Positions 40,758-48,631 of a stretch of 64,000 bases of DNA are shown piece after piece. The notes beneath the pieces are model-generated. The model was given only the letters and a program-made list of their open reading frames with translations, ran no database searches and was not told the origin of the DNA. Origin of the DNA: VRUE01 sp963703895 (GTDB taxonomy: Bacteria > Actinomycetota > Thermoleophilia > Solirubrobacterales > 70-9). How positions within the stretch are numbered: position 1 is the stretch's first letter; the number at the start of each line of letters is the position of its first letter. The position numbers and the translations under genes were made by a program. Where the stretch lies: the NCBI GenBank assembly GCA_963703895.1, contig CAVPFX010000003.1, positions 496,001 to 560,000 of the forward strand, given 5' to 3'.

Positions 40758-41768
40758 CTACGTACCCGGCGTCGGCGCGACCTCGACCGGCTCGCCGCCG
40801 GGAAGCCAGTGGGCCTCGGGCGAGGGCGGAGTGTCGCGCAGATACCACTCGGCGTCGAGGGCGCCCTTGCAGCCGCTGCCGGCGGCGGTAACCGCCTGGC
40901 GGTAGATGTGGTCGACGACGTCGCCGACGGCGAAGACTCCCGCCAGGTTGGTGCGGGTCGAGCCGCCCTCGGTGAGGATGTAGCCGTTCTCGTCGGTGTC
41001 AACCTGACCGGTGACGACCTCTGAGCGGGGGATGTGGCCGATCGCGATGAAGGCGCCGTCGGTCTTGACGTCCTCGCTCTCACCGGTCTCGGTATTGCGC
41101 AGACGCACGTGGTCGAGTCGGCCCTTGTCGCTGGCAACGAATTCCTCCGCCACGTAAGGGGTCTTGAAGTTGATGTTGCCCTGCTCCTTGGCCCGCTCGA
41201 GCATGATCTTCGAGGCGCGGAACTCGTCGCGGCGGTTGACCACGGTCAGCTCGCTGGCGTACTTGGAGATGAAGATCGAGTCCTCCATCGCCGAGTCGCC
41301 GCCGCCAATCACAAGCACTTTCTGGTCTTTGAAGAAGGCGCCGTCGCAGACACCGCAGGTCGATACGCCGCAACCGCTGAGCTCGAGCTCGCCGGGGATG
41401 CCGAGTCGCTGCGGCTCCGCCCCCATCGCCAGGATCACCGCTTTGGCCTGGTACTCCTCGTCGCCGAGGAAGACCTTCTGCACGCCGCCGTCGGAGAGCT
41501 CGACCCGGTCGACGTCGTCGGTGACGAAGCGGGTGCCAAAGCGCTCCGCTTGCGCCCGGAACTGAGTCATCATCTCCGGCCCCATGATCCCCTCGGGGTA
41601 GCCGGGGTAGTTCTCGACGTCGGTGGTGTTCTGCAGCTGACCGCCCCACTGGAAGCCCTCGAAGACGAGCGGCTCGAGGTTGGCGCGCGCCGTGTAGAGC
41701 GCAGCGGTGTAGCCGGCGGGGCCGCCGCCGACGACGATCACGTTCTCGACCTTCTTAGCCTCTGTCAT
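40758..41768 (-). CDS. trxB: Thioredoxin reductase
   Basis: 336 residues. FAD motif VIVVGGGPAGYTAALYTARA, redox Cys pair in GVSTCGVCDGAFFKDQKVLV, second dinucleotide motif VLVIGGGDSAMEDS, and VFAVGDVVDHIYRQAVTAAG near the end. It transfers electrons from NADPH to thioredoxin. Its ATG overlaps the stop of the upstream membrane protein gene, yet an AT-rich patch 30 bp upstream might give it a promoter of its own. Confidence 0.95.
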   Translation of the reverse strand: MTEAKKVENVIVVGGGPAGYTAALYTARANLEPLVFEGFQWGGQLQNTTDVENYPGYPEGIMGPEMMTQFRAQAERFGTRFVTDDVDRVELSDGGVQKVFLGDEEYQAKAVILAMGAEPQRLGIPGELELSGCGVSTCGVCDGAFFKDQKVLVIGGGDSAMEDSIFISKYASELTVVNRRDEFRASKIMLERAKEQGNINFKTPYVAEEFVASDKGRLDHVRLRNTETGESEDVKTDGAFIAIGHIPRSEVVTGQVDTDENGYILTEGGSTRTNLAGVFAVGDVVDHIYRQAVTAAGSGCKGALDAEWYLRDTPPSPEAHWLPGGEPVEVAPTPGT

Positions 41769-42937
41769 GTCCGCCTCGAGTCTAATGGCGTTGCCAATAC
41801 TTTACTTTTTATAGTACACCTCCGCTGACCCGCCCCGCGAGCTTCTGAGGGCGGCTTGCGGTCGATCGGCAGCCCCTCTGTTTCCCAGTGCTGGACCCGC
41901 GTGCGCAGCTGGAAGAAGGCGACGACGCCGAACGGGATCGGCATCCAGAAAGCGACCAGGCGGTAGATCAGGATCGCCGGGAAGACCGTGTCCTCGGGGA
42001 TGCCGAAGAGGACGAAGGCGCCGATCATCCCCGCGTCGACCGCCCCCACTCCCGCCGGGGCGAAGGGGATCAGGTTGGCGACCATGCCGAGGAAGAAGCC
42101 TTGGACGACGACGGCGAGCGGCACGTGGACGCCGAAGGCGTGGAAGGAGGCCCAGAGGATGCCGACGTTGGCCGCCCAGAAGCCGAACGCACCGAGCACC
42201 GCCAGGCCGCCCCTGGAGGGATGGGTGAAGAGGCTGATCGCGAAGCGGAAGCCCTCGGCAAAGGTCGCCGGCACCTTGGCGATGCCGGTAGCGATCGCCT
42301 GGCCGCGCTCGCCGCGCACGTGGCGGTTGATCCGAGCGCCGAGGTCGGGTGGGACCAGGGCAAAGAGCAGGCCCCCAATCAACAGCACCCCCGCCACGCC
42401 CGCCGGGATGATCGTCAGCTCGATCGAGTCCTTGCCGTTGAGCACGCCGGTGCGCAGCAGGATGCCGAAGAGGATCAGCGCCAGCGGGTAGAAGGCGTAG
42501 TGCAGGGTAAGGAAGGCGACCATCCGCCGCGCCACCTCGTGCCGCCGCATCCCCGCCTTGCGCAGCGCCCAGAAGGTGAGCACGATCCCACCCGCCCCGC
42601 CGGCGGAGAAGAGCAGCGTCGCCGCCAGCCCGGCCATGTTGATCTCGTAGGTCTCCGACCACTTCAGCCGCAGTTCCTCGCCACCGACCACCGCCTTGAA
42701 AAGGGCGACGTAGGTGGCGAAGGCAACGACGTTGAAACCGATCGCGACCGTGATCCAGACCGGATCGGCGTCGCTGAGCTTGCCCAGGGCGTTGCCCAAC
42801 CCGACCAGTCGCGGGAAGAGGAAGTAGATCCCGATCAGCAGCGCGACAACCAGGACCCCGGTCTGGATCAGCCGGCGTCGCGTGAAGATCGGCAGCTCGA
42901 CGGCATCGCCGTCGTTCTCCGAATCCTCCGGGGACAC
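41765..42937 (-). CDS. Lysylphosphatidylglycerol synthase-type TM protein (YbhN/UPF0104-like)
   Basis: 390 residues with about eight membrane spans, starting RRRLIQTGVLVVALLIGIYF. It has GLAATLLFSAGGAGGIVLTF, LVAFWMPIPFGVVAFF and the conserved MVANLIPFAPAGVGAVDAGM motif of the UPF0104 family. It likely moves or flips a lipid or polyprenyl substrate. The last ~25 residues, after KPPSEARGAG, come from AT-rich DNA and may be a non-conserved extension. Confidence 0.85.
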   Translation of the reverse strand: MSPEDSENDGDAVELPIFTRRRLIQTGVLVVALLIGIYFLFPRLVGLGNALGKLSDADPVWITVAIGFNVVAFATYVALFKAVVGGEELRLKWSETYEINMAGLAATLLFSAGGAGGIVLTFWALRKAGMRRHEVARRMVAFLTLHYAFYPLALILFGILLRTGVLNGKDSIELTIIPAGVAGVLLIGGLLFALVPPDLGARINRHVRGERGQAIATGIAKVPATFAEGFRFAISLFTHPSRGGLAVLGAFGFWAANVGILWASFHAFGVHVPLAVVVQGFFLGMVANLIPFAPAGVGAVDAGMIGAFVLFGIPEDTVFPAILIYRLVAFWMPIPFGVVAFFQLRTRVQHWETEGLPIDRKPPSEARGAGQRRCTIKSKVLATPLDSRRT

Positions 42938-42947
42938 CTTGGGGAAG

Positions 42948-43892
42948 CTACCCGCTGGCGAGGCGCTCCAAGCGGCGCAGCCCCTGGTTCACCTTCAGCA
43001 CGGCCGGCTCGGCGAGCGGCTCGCCGCGGCGCACCGCGGCGACGAGGCCGGCTCCGGCGAGCAGGTCGGTGACGTAGTGCTCGCCGAGATAGACGAGGGC
43101 GAAGCCGAGCGTCAGCGAGTAGGTCCAGCCAACCGCGCCCTCGACCCTGCCGGCCTCCGAGAGCTTGATCGCCGCCATCGCCGAGGTGGCGAAATGAAGC
43201 GAGGGCATCGCCGCCCAGGGGTTGCCGCCGAGCGCGGCGTACATCTTCGGCCAGGCCGAGCCCCAAGTTTCTTCGCCGACGCCGATCATGATCCGCTCGA
43301 CCTTCTCACCGGTCAGCCCCTGCTCAGAGGCCCACCACGGTGGTGAGGTGGGAATCACGAAGTAGGCGATGCAGCCGATGTCGAAGACCGCGGCCATCTG
43401 GCGGGCGGCACTCGGGAACCGCTCCGGGTGGCGCCAGAGGATCCAGGCCAGGGCAAGGTAGGGCTCGAAGAACCAGAGCCAGTGCGCCCAGGTGAGGATG
43501 CGATTGACGGTGCCGACGCGGCGCAGGCGCGCCATCCCCCGCTGCAAGCGGGCGTTTGGCAGGCGGCCGAGCCCGAGCACCCGGTCGGTGACGATCGGGT
43601 AGCGACTGCGCAGTCGCGACTCCAGTCGCTCCGGGTCGTCATAGGGAAGCTCGTGGACCATGATGAAGGCCCACATCTGCATCGCGTAGAGCGCCACGTC
43701 GCGCTTGCGCGAGCGCGGGTAGAGGACGGCGATCGCCAGCGGGCCCGCCGCACAGGCCGTGACCGTCACCGGGGTGGGCACCCGCAGCCGTTTGCGCAGG
43801 AGCGGAACGGCCACCGCGGCAGCAACAGCGGCGGCGGCTCCGGAGCGCACCGCGAGGCGAAGCGCCGGAGATGGCCGCGAGCGTGCCTTCAT
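42948..43892 (-). CDS. PAP2-superfamily membrane phosphatase (AUR1-like)
   Basis: 314 residues from ATG at 43892. The frame is open far upstream, but that part is antisense to the oxidase genes. The core has the PAP2 motifs NPWAAMPSLHFATSAMAAIK and LGEHYVTDLLAGAGLVAAVR, in a membrane protein with about six spans. This arrangement resembles inositol phosphorylceramide synthase or phosphatidic acid phosphatase-like enzymes. It begins 10 bp before the UPF0104 gene, so both may work on the same lipid. Confidence 0.82.
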   Translation of the reverse strand: MKARSRPSPALRLAVRSGAAAAVAAAVAVPLLRKRLRVPTPVTVTACAAGPLAIAVLYPRSRKRDVALYAMQMWAFIMVHELPYDDPERLESRLRSRYPIVTDRVLGLGRLPNARLQRGMARLRRVGTVNRILTWAHWLWFFEPYLALAWILWRHPERFPSAARQMAAVFDIGCIAYFVIPTSPPWWASEQGLTGEKVERIMIGVGEETWGSAWPKMYAALGGNPWAAMPSLHFATSAMAAIKLSEAGRVEGAVGWTYSLTLGFALVYLGEHYVTDLLAGAGLVAAVRRGEPLAEPAVLKVNQGLRRLERLASG

Positions 43893-43961
43893 CAGGCCGG
43901 CGAGTATAGGAGCCGCCGGCGACAGCGATAGGAGCGCGGGCACCGCGCCGCGCCCGACCCA

Positions 43962-44125
43962 AGGTGACGGACACCGCAACCCCGCGCACCTGGATGACCC
44001 GCGTGGCACTGCGCATACCGGCGTCCTCAGTCGGCCAAATAGCGCTGCTATTCGGCCTCCCTGCGTCCTTGGCCTGCTTGGCCGCGCGTGCCCCCAGGCA
44101 CACGCGGCCGCGGTGTCCGTCACCT
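43962..44125. repeat. Dispersed repeat family 2, copy 2 (long cruciform)
   Basis: Perfect 16 bp outer arms AGGTGACGGACACCGC and GCGGTGTCCGTCACCT, with further pairing inside (CCGCG..CCTGG against CCAGG..CGCGG). The centre holds the cores GGCGTCCTCAGTCG and CTCCCTGCGTCCTTG around a hairpin AATAGC/GCTATT. It occupies most of the divergent promoter region between the PAP2 and oxidase genes, so it may influence both. Confidence 0.8.
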
Positions 44126-44147
44126 CCGTGATTAGAATGGCCGCGCT

Positions 44148-44846
44148 TTGGCGCCCCACTCTCCTGGCACCGACCAGATCGACACCCTGCTCACGATCGG
44201 CACCGTCGCCGCGGCGATCCTCGTCGTCGCGGTCAACGTCGCGCTGATCTACGCCCTGCGGCGCTACCGCAGCGATCGCGGCGCCGAGCCGCGCCAGATC
44301 CGCGGTGGCCGGGGCACCCAGTTCCGCGTCGGCGCCGTGCTCACCGGCTTCGCTGTGCTGCTCCTCATCCTCAGCTTCGTCTTCACCGACAAGGCACGGG
44401 AGATCCCCACCACAGGCTCCGCCGGCCTCGCCTCCGCTGAGTCGAGGCCGCTGAAGATCGAGGCGACCGGCCAGCAGTGGCTGTGGCGCTACGACTATCC
44501 GAACTCCGCCTTCTCCTACTACAGGCTGGTCGTGCCGGTCGACACCACGGTTGAACTCGACCTCGTCTCGACCGACGTGATCCATACCTGGGACGTGCCG
44601 GAACTGGCCGCCAAGCGCGACGCCGTGCCGGGCAAGACCAACCACGTCGTCTTCCGCGCCGACGAGGAGGGCAACTTCGACGGCCAGTCCGCGACCTTCT
44701 CCGGCCAGGCCTACGCGGCGATGGGGACCGAGGTCGAAGTCGTCTCCCCCGAGGCTTACGAAGACTTCATCAAAGGCCAGAGAGCGGATATCCAGGCTGC
44801 CCAGGACCGAGTCGTGGGCCTGATCGAAAAGGGAGAAGTGCCATGA
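44148..44846 (+). CDS. Cytochrome oxidase subunit II homologue lacking the CuA site
   Basis: 232 residues from TTG at 44148. Two N-terminal spans precede a cupredoxin domain with EATGQQWLWRYDYPN and DVIHTWDVPEL. Compared with the CtaC encoded at 54979-55770 (ICTELCGFGHASM), the CuA loop here reads GQSATFSGQAYAAM. Both Cys are Ser (181, 185) and the second His is Tyr (189); only His146 and Met192 remain. It cannot hold a CuA centre. This resembles the loss seen in quinol oxidases, but the partner subunit I is also altered. Stop overlaps the next start by 4 bp. Confidence 0.85.
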   Translation: MAPHSPGTDQIDTLLTIGTVAAAILVVAVNVALIYALRRYRSDRGAEPRQIRGGRGTQFRVGAVLTGFAVLLLILSFVFTDKAREIPTTGSAGLASAESRPLKIEATGQQWLWRYDYPNSAFSYYRLVVPVDTTVELDLVSTDVIHTWDVPELAAKRDAVPGKTNHVVFRADEEGNFDGQSATFSGQAYAAMGTEVEVVSPEAYEDFIKGQRADIQAAQDRVVGLIEKGEVP

Positions 44847-46591
44847 GCGACCCGATCGACCCGGTGACTTCCGGGTATTCGAATCCGGGGCGATCGGGGC
44901 GCGAATCCGGTGTTAAGCGCGCTCGCCCCGAGGTCGTCGCCGACGGCTTCCCCAGTCGCCGCCCCCGCTGGATCGAGGTGGTCACCAGCGCCGACCACAA
45001 GGACGTCGGCCGGGTGATGATCGGTGCCGCACTCGGCTTCCTCTTCATCGCCCTGGTCGAGTTCCTGCTGATGCGGCTGCAGCTGGCGATCCCGGAGAAC
45101 ACCCTGCTGACGCCGGTGACCTTCAACCGCATGCTCTCGCTCTACGGCGCCACCGCGATCTTCCTCTTCGCCGTACCGCTGGCCCTCGGTCTCTTCTATT
45201 ACCTCGCCCCGCTGCAGGTCGGCGCCCGCGGCACCGCCCTGCCCCGCCTCGGCCAGGTCGGCCTCTGGCTCTACCTCGCCGGCGCCACGGTGCTCTACGC
45301 GGGCTTCCTCTTCACCCCTTCCGAGGCTGGCGTCAACCCGCTCGCGCCGCTCTCCGAGCTGGCCTTCCTCTCCAACAACGGCGTCGACGCCTGGGCCGCC
45401 GCCAGCGGGCTGGCGACCCTGGGCTTCGTCCTGATCGCGATCAACCTGGTGACGACGCTGCGCCGCATGCGCGCCCCGGGCATGGCCTGGCGCCGGGTGC
45501 CGGTGTTCGCCTGGGCCGCGGCCGTCGGCTCCTGGTTGATGCTGGTGATCGGCCCGGTGATGCTGGCCGCGATCACGATGCTGCTGATCGACCGCAACTT
45601 CGACGGCATCTTCTTCGCCGACGGCTCCGGCGGCGCGCCGCTGCTCTGGTCCCACCTGAGCTGGATCTTCTACACCGGCGCCTACATGCTGGTCCTGATC
45701 ACGGCGCTGGCGGCGATCGCCGAGATCGTCCCCGTCTTCGCCCGCAAGCCGCTCTTCAACCGCAACGCGGTGACCGGCTCGCTGCTGGCGATCGCCGTGA
45801 TCGGCACGCTCGCCTGGATGCAGAACATGATGACCGCGCCGATCGGGATCGGCTGGATGTACTTCGCGATGATCATGTCGCTGGCGCTGATCGTGCCCTT
45901 CGGCCTGATCCTCTTCAACCTGATCGCGACGATGGTCGGCGGCACGCTGCGGCTGCGCGCGCCGCTGCTCTTCGCCGCGGGCGCGATCTCGATGATCACG
46001 ATCGGGATCGCCTCCGAGATGGTGCACTCGATGGTGGCCGTCTCCTGGCGCCTGCACAACACCACCGACGCCACCGCCGCGACTCACTTCGCCCTCGTCG
46101 GCGGCAGCGTCTTCGGCGGCTTCGCCGCTCTGCACTACTGGTTCCCGAAGCTGACCGGGCGGACGATGGGCGAGACGCTGGCCCGCGCCTCCTTCTGGGC
46201 GATGGTCGTCGGCACCCTGCTCACCTTCGTGCCGCTCTTCTTCGCCGGCGGCGATCACGGCCAGGTCGTCGACGCCTACAAGTTCTTCAGCGGCACCGGG
46301 GTCGGCACCGACAACCTGATCGCCACGATCGGCTCCTTCGTGCTCGCGATCGGCATCATCCTGACGCTGGTCAACGCGATTGCCAGCCGCAGCAACGGCG
46401 GCCGCGCCGGCCATGACCACTGGGGTGGCAACTCGCTCGAGTGGTTCGCCCTCTCGCCGCCGGAGCCGCACAACTTCGACGTGCTGCCCGACGTGCGCAG
46501 CGATCGGCCGATGCGCGACATCCGCGAGGCGATCGCCCATCGCAGCCAGCGCACCGAGCAGCCGGCACGCGAGTCCCAGCCGGTAGCCTGA
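44843..46591 (+). CDS. Cytochrome oxidase subunit I homologue lacking most heme/copper ligands
   Basis: 582 residues with the 12-span oxidase layout and clear overall similarity to CtaD (53025-54935). By hand alignment the ligands are mostly gone: the low-spin heme His of helix II is Tyr101 (MLSLYGATAIF), the CuB His of helix VI is Thr278 with its Tyr now Met282 (WIFYTGAYM), the HisHis pair is Gln-Asn 327-328 (AWMQNMM), and the proximal heme a3 His is Ala413 while His415 stays (ATHFALVGG). It therefore should not reduce oxygen. It may be a structural or assembly paralogue, or use a different chemistry. Confidence 0.85.
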   Translation: MSDPIDPVTSGYSNPGRSGRESGVKRARPEVVADGFPSRRPRWIEVVTSADHKDVGRVMIGAALGFLFIALVEFLLMRLQLAIPENTLLTPVTFNRMLSLYGATAIFLFAVPLALGLFYYLAPLQVGARGTALPRLGQVGLWLYLAGATVLYAGFLFTPSEAGVNPLAPLSELAFLSNNGVDAWAAASGLATLGFVLIAINLVTTLRRMRAPGMAWRRVPVFAWAAAVGSWLMLVIGPVMLAAITMLLIDRNFDGIFFADGSGGAPLLWSHLSWIFYTGAYMLVLITALAAIAEIVPVFARKPLFNRNAVTGSLLAIAVIGTLAWMQNMMTAPIGIGWMYFAMIMSLALIVPFGLILFNLIATMVGGTLRLRAPLLFAAGAISMITIGIASEMVHSMVAVSWRLHNTTDATAATHFALVGGSVFGGFAALHYWFPKLTGRTMGETLARASFWAMVVGTLLTFVPLFFAGGDHGQVVDAYKFFSGTGVGTDNLIATIGSFVLAIGIILTLVNAIASRSNGGRAGHDHWGGNSLEWFALSPPEPHNFDVLPDVRSDRPMRDIREAIAHRSQRTEQPARESQPVA

Positions 46592-46596
46592 GCACC

Positions 46597-47493
46597 GTGA
46601 GCGGCGCCGAATCGGCTGTCGTCGCGCAACGCCCCGCTGCTTTCGGCGTCCTGCGCGACTACCTGACCCTGACCAAGCCCAAGGTGCAGTCGCTGCTGCT
46701 CCTGACCACGATCACGACGATGTACGTGGCCGGGGACCCCTCGATCGGCCTGGTCTTCCTCACCTGCCTCGGCGGCGCTCTCTCGGCCGGGGGCGCCGGC
46801 GCGATCAACCACGCGATCGATCGCGACATCGACCGGATCATGGCCCGCACCGCCGACCGCCCGGTGGCCAGCGGCCGGATCTCGCCGCGCGCCGCGATCG
46901 CCTTCGGGACGCTGCTCGGTTGCGCCTCTTTCCTACTGCTCTCGCTCACCGTCAACCCGCTGGCGGCGGCGCTCTCGCTCTCCGGCCTCTTCGGCTACGT
47001 CTTCGTCTACACGCTCTGGCTCAAGCGCACGACGCCGCAGAACATCGTCATCGGCGGCGCTGCCGGCGCCGTGCCGCCACTGGTTGCCTGGGCGGCCGTG
47101 ACCGGCAGCCTCAGCGGCACCGCCTTCTACCTCTTCGCGATCGTCTTCTTCTGGACCCCGCCCCACTTCTGGGCGCTCTCGCTGCTGATGAAGGACGAGT
47201 ACGCCAAGGTCGGCGTGCCGATGCTGCCGGTCGTGCGCGGCGAGGCGGAGACGCGTCGCCAGATCCTGCTCTACACCGTGCTGCTCTATGCGGTCACCCA
47301 GCTGCCCTTCTGCGCCGGTGGCTTTGGCGTCGAGTACCTGATTGCCTCGATGGCGCTCGGGGCGGGCTTCATCTACTGCGCCGTGCGCTTGCTGCGCAGC
47401 GCCGATCGTCGCTGGGCCCTGCGCACCTACCTCTACTCGCTGGCCTACCTGGCGCTGCTCTTCATCTCGATGCCGCTCGACCGGGTCTTCTAG
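46597..47493 (+). CDS. ctaB: Heme O synthase (protoheme IX farnesyltransferase)
   Basis: 298 residues from GTG at 46597. UbiA-family motifs: LTKPKVQSLLLLTTITTMYV, NHAIDRDIDRIMARTADRP and LWLKRTTPQNIVIGGAAGAV, then FFWTPPHFWALSLLMKDEYA. It farnesylates heme b to heme O, the step before heme A synthase encoded at 49428. The oxidase-like gene ends 5 bp upstream, indicating one operon. Confidence 0.93.
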   Translation: MSGAESAVVAQRPAAFGVLRDYLTLTKPKVQSLLLLTTITTMYVAGDPSIGLVFLTCLGGALSAGGAGAINHAIDRDIDRIMARTADRPVASGRISPRAAIAFGTLLGCASFLLLSLTVNPLAAALSLSGLFGYVFVYTLWLKRTTPQNIVIGGAAGAVPPLVAWAAVTGSLSGTAFYLFAIVFFWTPPHFWALSLLMKDEYAKVGVPMLPVVRGEAETRRQILLYTVLLYAVTQLPFCAGGFGVEYLIASMALGAGFIYCAVRLLRSADRRWALRTYLYSLAYLALLFISMPLDRVF

Positions 47494-47506
47494 TAGAAAT
47501 CCCGAC

Positions 47507-47620
47507 GTGGATCGCGAGACCGCAAGAGCAAACATGAGCGCCGGCCTGGTGGCCGGTGGCATCGCCGCCGCGGTCTTCGCCCTCTGCTTCGTAGCGGCGA
47601 TGCTCTACATCGCGTCGTGA
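47507..47620 (+). CDS. 37-residue single-span membrane peptide
   Basis: GTG at 47507. MDRETARANMSAG followed by one span (LVAGGIAAAVFALCFVAAML). Its TGA overlaps the next GTG (GTGA). Tiny membrane subunits of this kind accompany oxidase genes in many actinobacteria, so it may be an oxidase assembly peptide. Confidence 0.6.
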   Translation: MDRETARANMSAGLVAGGIAAAVFALCFVAAMLYIAS

Positions 47621-47907
47621 GCGAGCACCGTCACATTCCCGAGCCCGGTGAGGTCGTCTACCAACCGAGTTCTTCCTGGGCGCCGGCGATCTTCGCCTTC
47701 GCCCTCGCCCTGACTGTCTGCGGGATCTTCGCCGAGGGCTTCATGGTGCGCGGCTGGATCTACTCGATCATCGGCGGCGTAGTCGCCCTCTTCGCCTTCC
47801 GCAGCATGGTCCGCGACGCGATCCGCAATTACTACAAGCTTCCGCGCAAGCAGCACGTTCGCGGCGCTGTTCTGCCGGTAGAAACCATCTCAGTTCCGCG
47901 GGACTGA
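47617..47907 (+). CDS. Small oxidase-associated membrane protein (subunit IV-like)
   Basis: 96 residues. It begins MSEHRHIPEPGEVVYQPSSS and has two spans (APAIFAFALALTVCGIFAEG and IYSIIGGVVALFAFRSMV), then a basic tail. The layout is like actinobacterial cytochrome oxidase subunit IV (CtaF), though it is shorter than the usual ~140 residues. It is coupled to the preceding mini-gene. Confidence 0.6.
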   Translation: MSEHRHIPEPGEVVYQPSSSWAPAIFAFALALTVCGIFAEGFMVRGWIYSIIGGVVALFAFRSMVRDAIRNYYKLPRKQHVRGAVLPVETISVPRD

Positions 47908-47929
47908 TCTGACCCAGCTTGCAGCGAGA

Positions 47930-47989
47930 GCGTCGGGGATACCTCCCCGGGCCGCTTCGCGGGAGTTCCCGGGGAGGTATCCCCGACGC
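47930..47989. repeat. Variable-arm stem-loop family 1, copy A
   Basis: Perfect 22 bp arms (left arm begins GCGTCGGGGATA, ends CCCCGGG) surround the 16 nt loop CCGCTTCGCGGGAGTT. The loop itself can form a small CCGC/GCGG hairpin. It follows the subunit IV-like gene by 22 bp. Copy B begins 45 bp away with the same loop inverted and unrelated arms. Confidence 0.88.
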
Positions 47990-48034
47990 CCTCCCCTGGC
48001 CCAGCGTCCAGACCGGCCCGCTTGGGCCGCGAAA

Positions 48035-48098
48035 GGCGATCCCTGGACCTATCTCAGGAGCTCCCGCGAAGCGGCCTGAGATAGGTCCAGGGATCGCC
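48035..48098. repeat. Variable-arm stem-loop family 1, copy B
   Basis: Perfect 24 bp arms (left arm begins GGCGATCCCTGG, ends ATCTCAGG) surround AGCTCCCGCGAAGCGG. The reverse complement of this loop differs from copy A at one base, while the arms share no obvious sequence with copy A. It lies 9 bp before the stop of the convergent CBS gene. Confidence 0.88.
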
Positions 48099-48106
48099 CT
48101 CCCCGC

Positions 48107-48508
48107 TCAGTCGGGACTCATCCCCGAGGTTGCCCCCTCGGAAGTCCAGACGCGGACGATGTCGCGCATCGAGAGGACGCCAGCGAGGTCAGGGCCGTCG
48201 TAGACGACGAGGTGGCGGATGCCGCGGCTCGACATCTCAGACGCGGCGCGCTCGAGGCTCCAGTCGGGGGAGGCGGCGATCACGCTGTCGCTCATGTGGT
48301 CGCCGACCCGCTCGGCGTCCGGATCCTCGCCGGCGCCGAGCGAGAGCAGGATGTCGCGCTCGGTGAGAATGCGTGCCACCGGCGTCTCGTCATCGCTGAC
48401 CAGGGCAGCGCCGATTTGCTTCTCGGCCATCATCGACGCCGCCTCGCGCAGCGTGTGCGTCGGACCGACCGTGAGGACCACCTCCGACATCCCATCCCGT
48501 ACCTGCAT
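48107..48508 (-). CDS. CBS-domain pair protein
   Basis: 133 residues made of two CBS modules: MQVRDGMSEVVLTVGPTHTL to ILTERDILLSLGAGE, and VGDHMSDSVIAASPDWSLER to GVLSMRDIVRVW. Such stand-alone pairs bind adenylates and sense energy state. Convergent with the oxidase operon across the two palindromic repeats. Confidence 0.9.
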   Translation of the reverse strand: MQVRDGMSEVVLTVGPTHTLREAASMMAEKQIGAALVSDDETPVARILTERDILLSLGAGEDPDAERVGDHMSDSVIAASPDWSLERAASEMSSRGIRHLVVYDGPDLAGVLSMRDIVRVWTSEGATSGMSPD

Positions 48509-48631
48509 CAGCCGTCTCTCCTCCGGACTAGTGAGTTAGTGAGAATCGCCTCAAGCCTACCCGACCCCAGGCAGGGATAAGCCTGCTTTCAGCCGGGCCA
48601 GGCATATAGACTCCGGCCCGCCTCGCGTCGT

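Noticed and set aside
43893..44645. N-terminal extension of the PAP2 gene across the divergent promoter region
   Set aside because: It would pass through the family 2 cruciform and antisense to the subunit II gene. The ATG at 43892 gives a normal PAP2 start.
44756..46540. 594-codon minus-strand frame
   Set aside because: It is antisense to the oxidase subunit I homologue and shows the biased Arg/Gly/Asp/His composition of a shadow.
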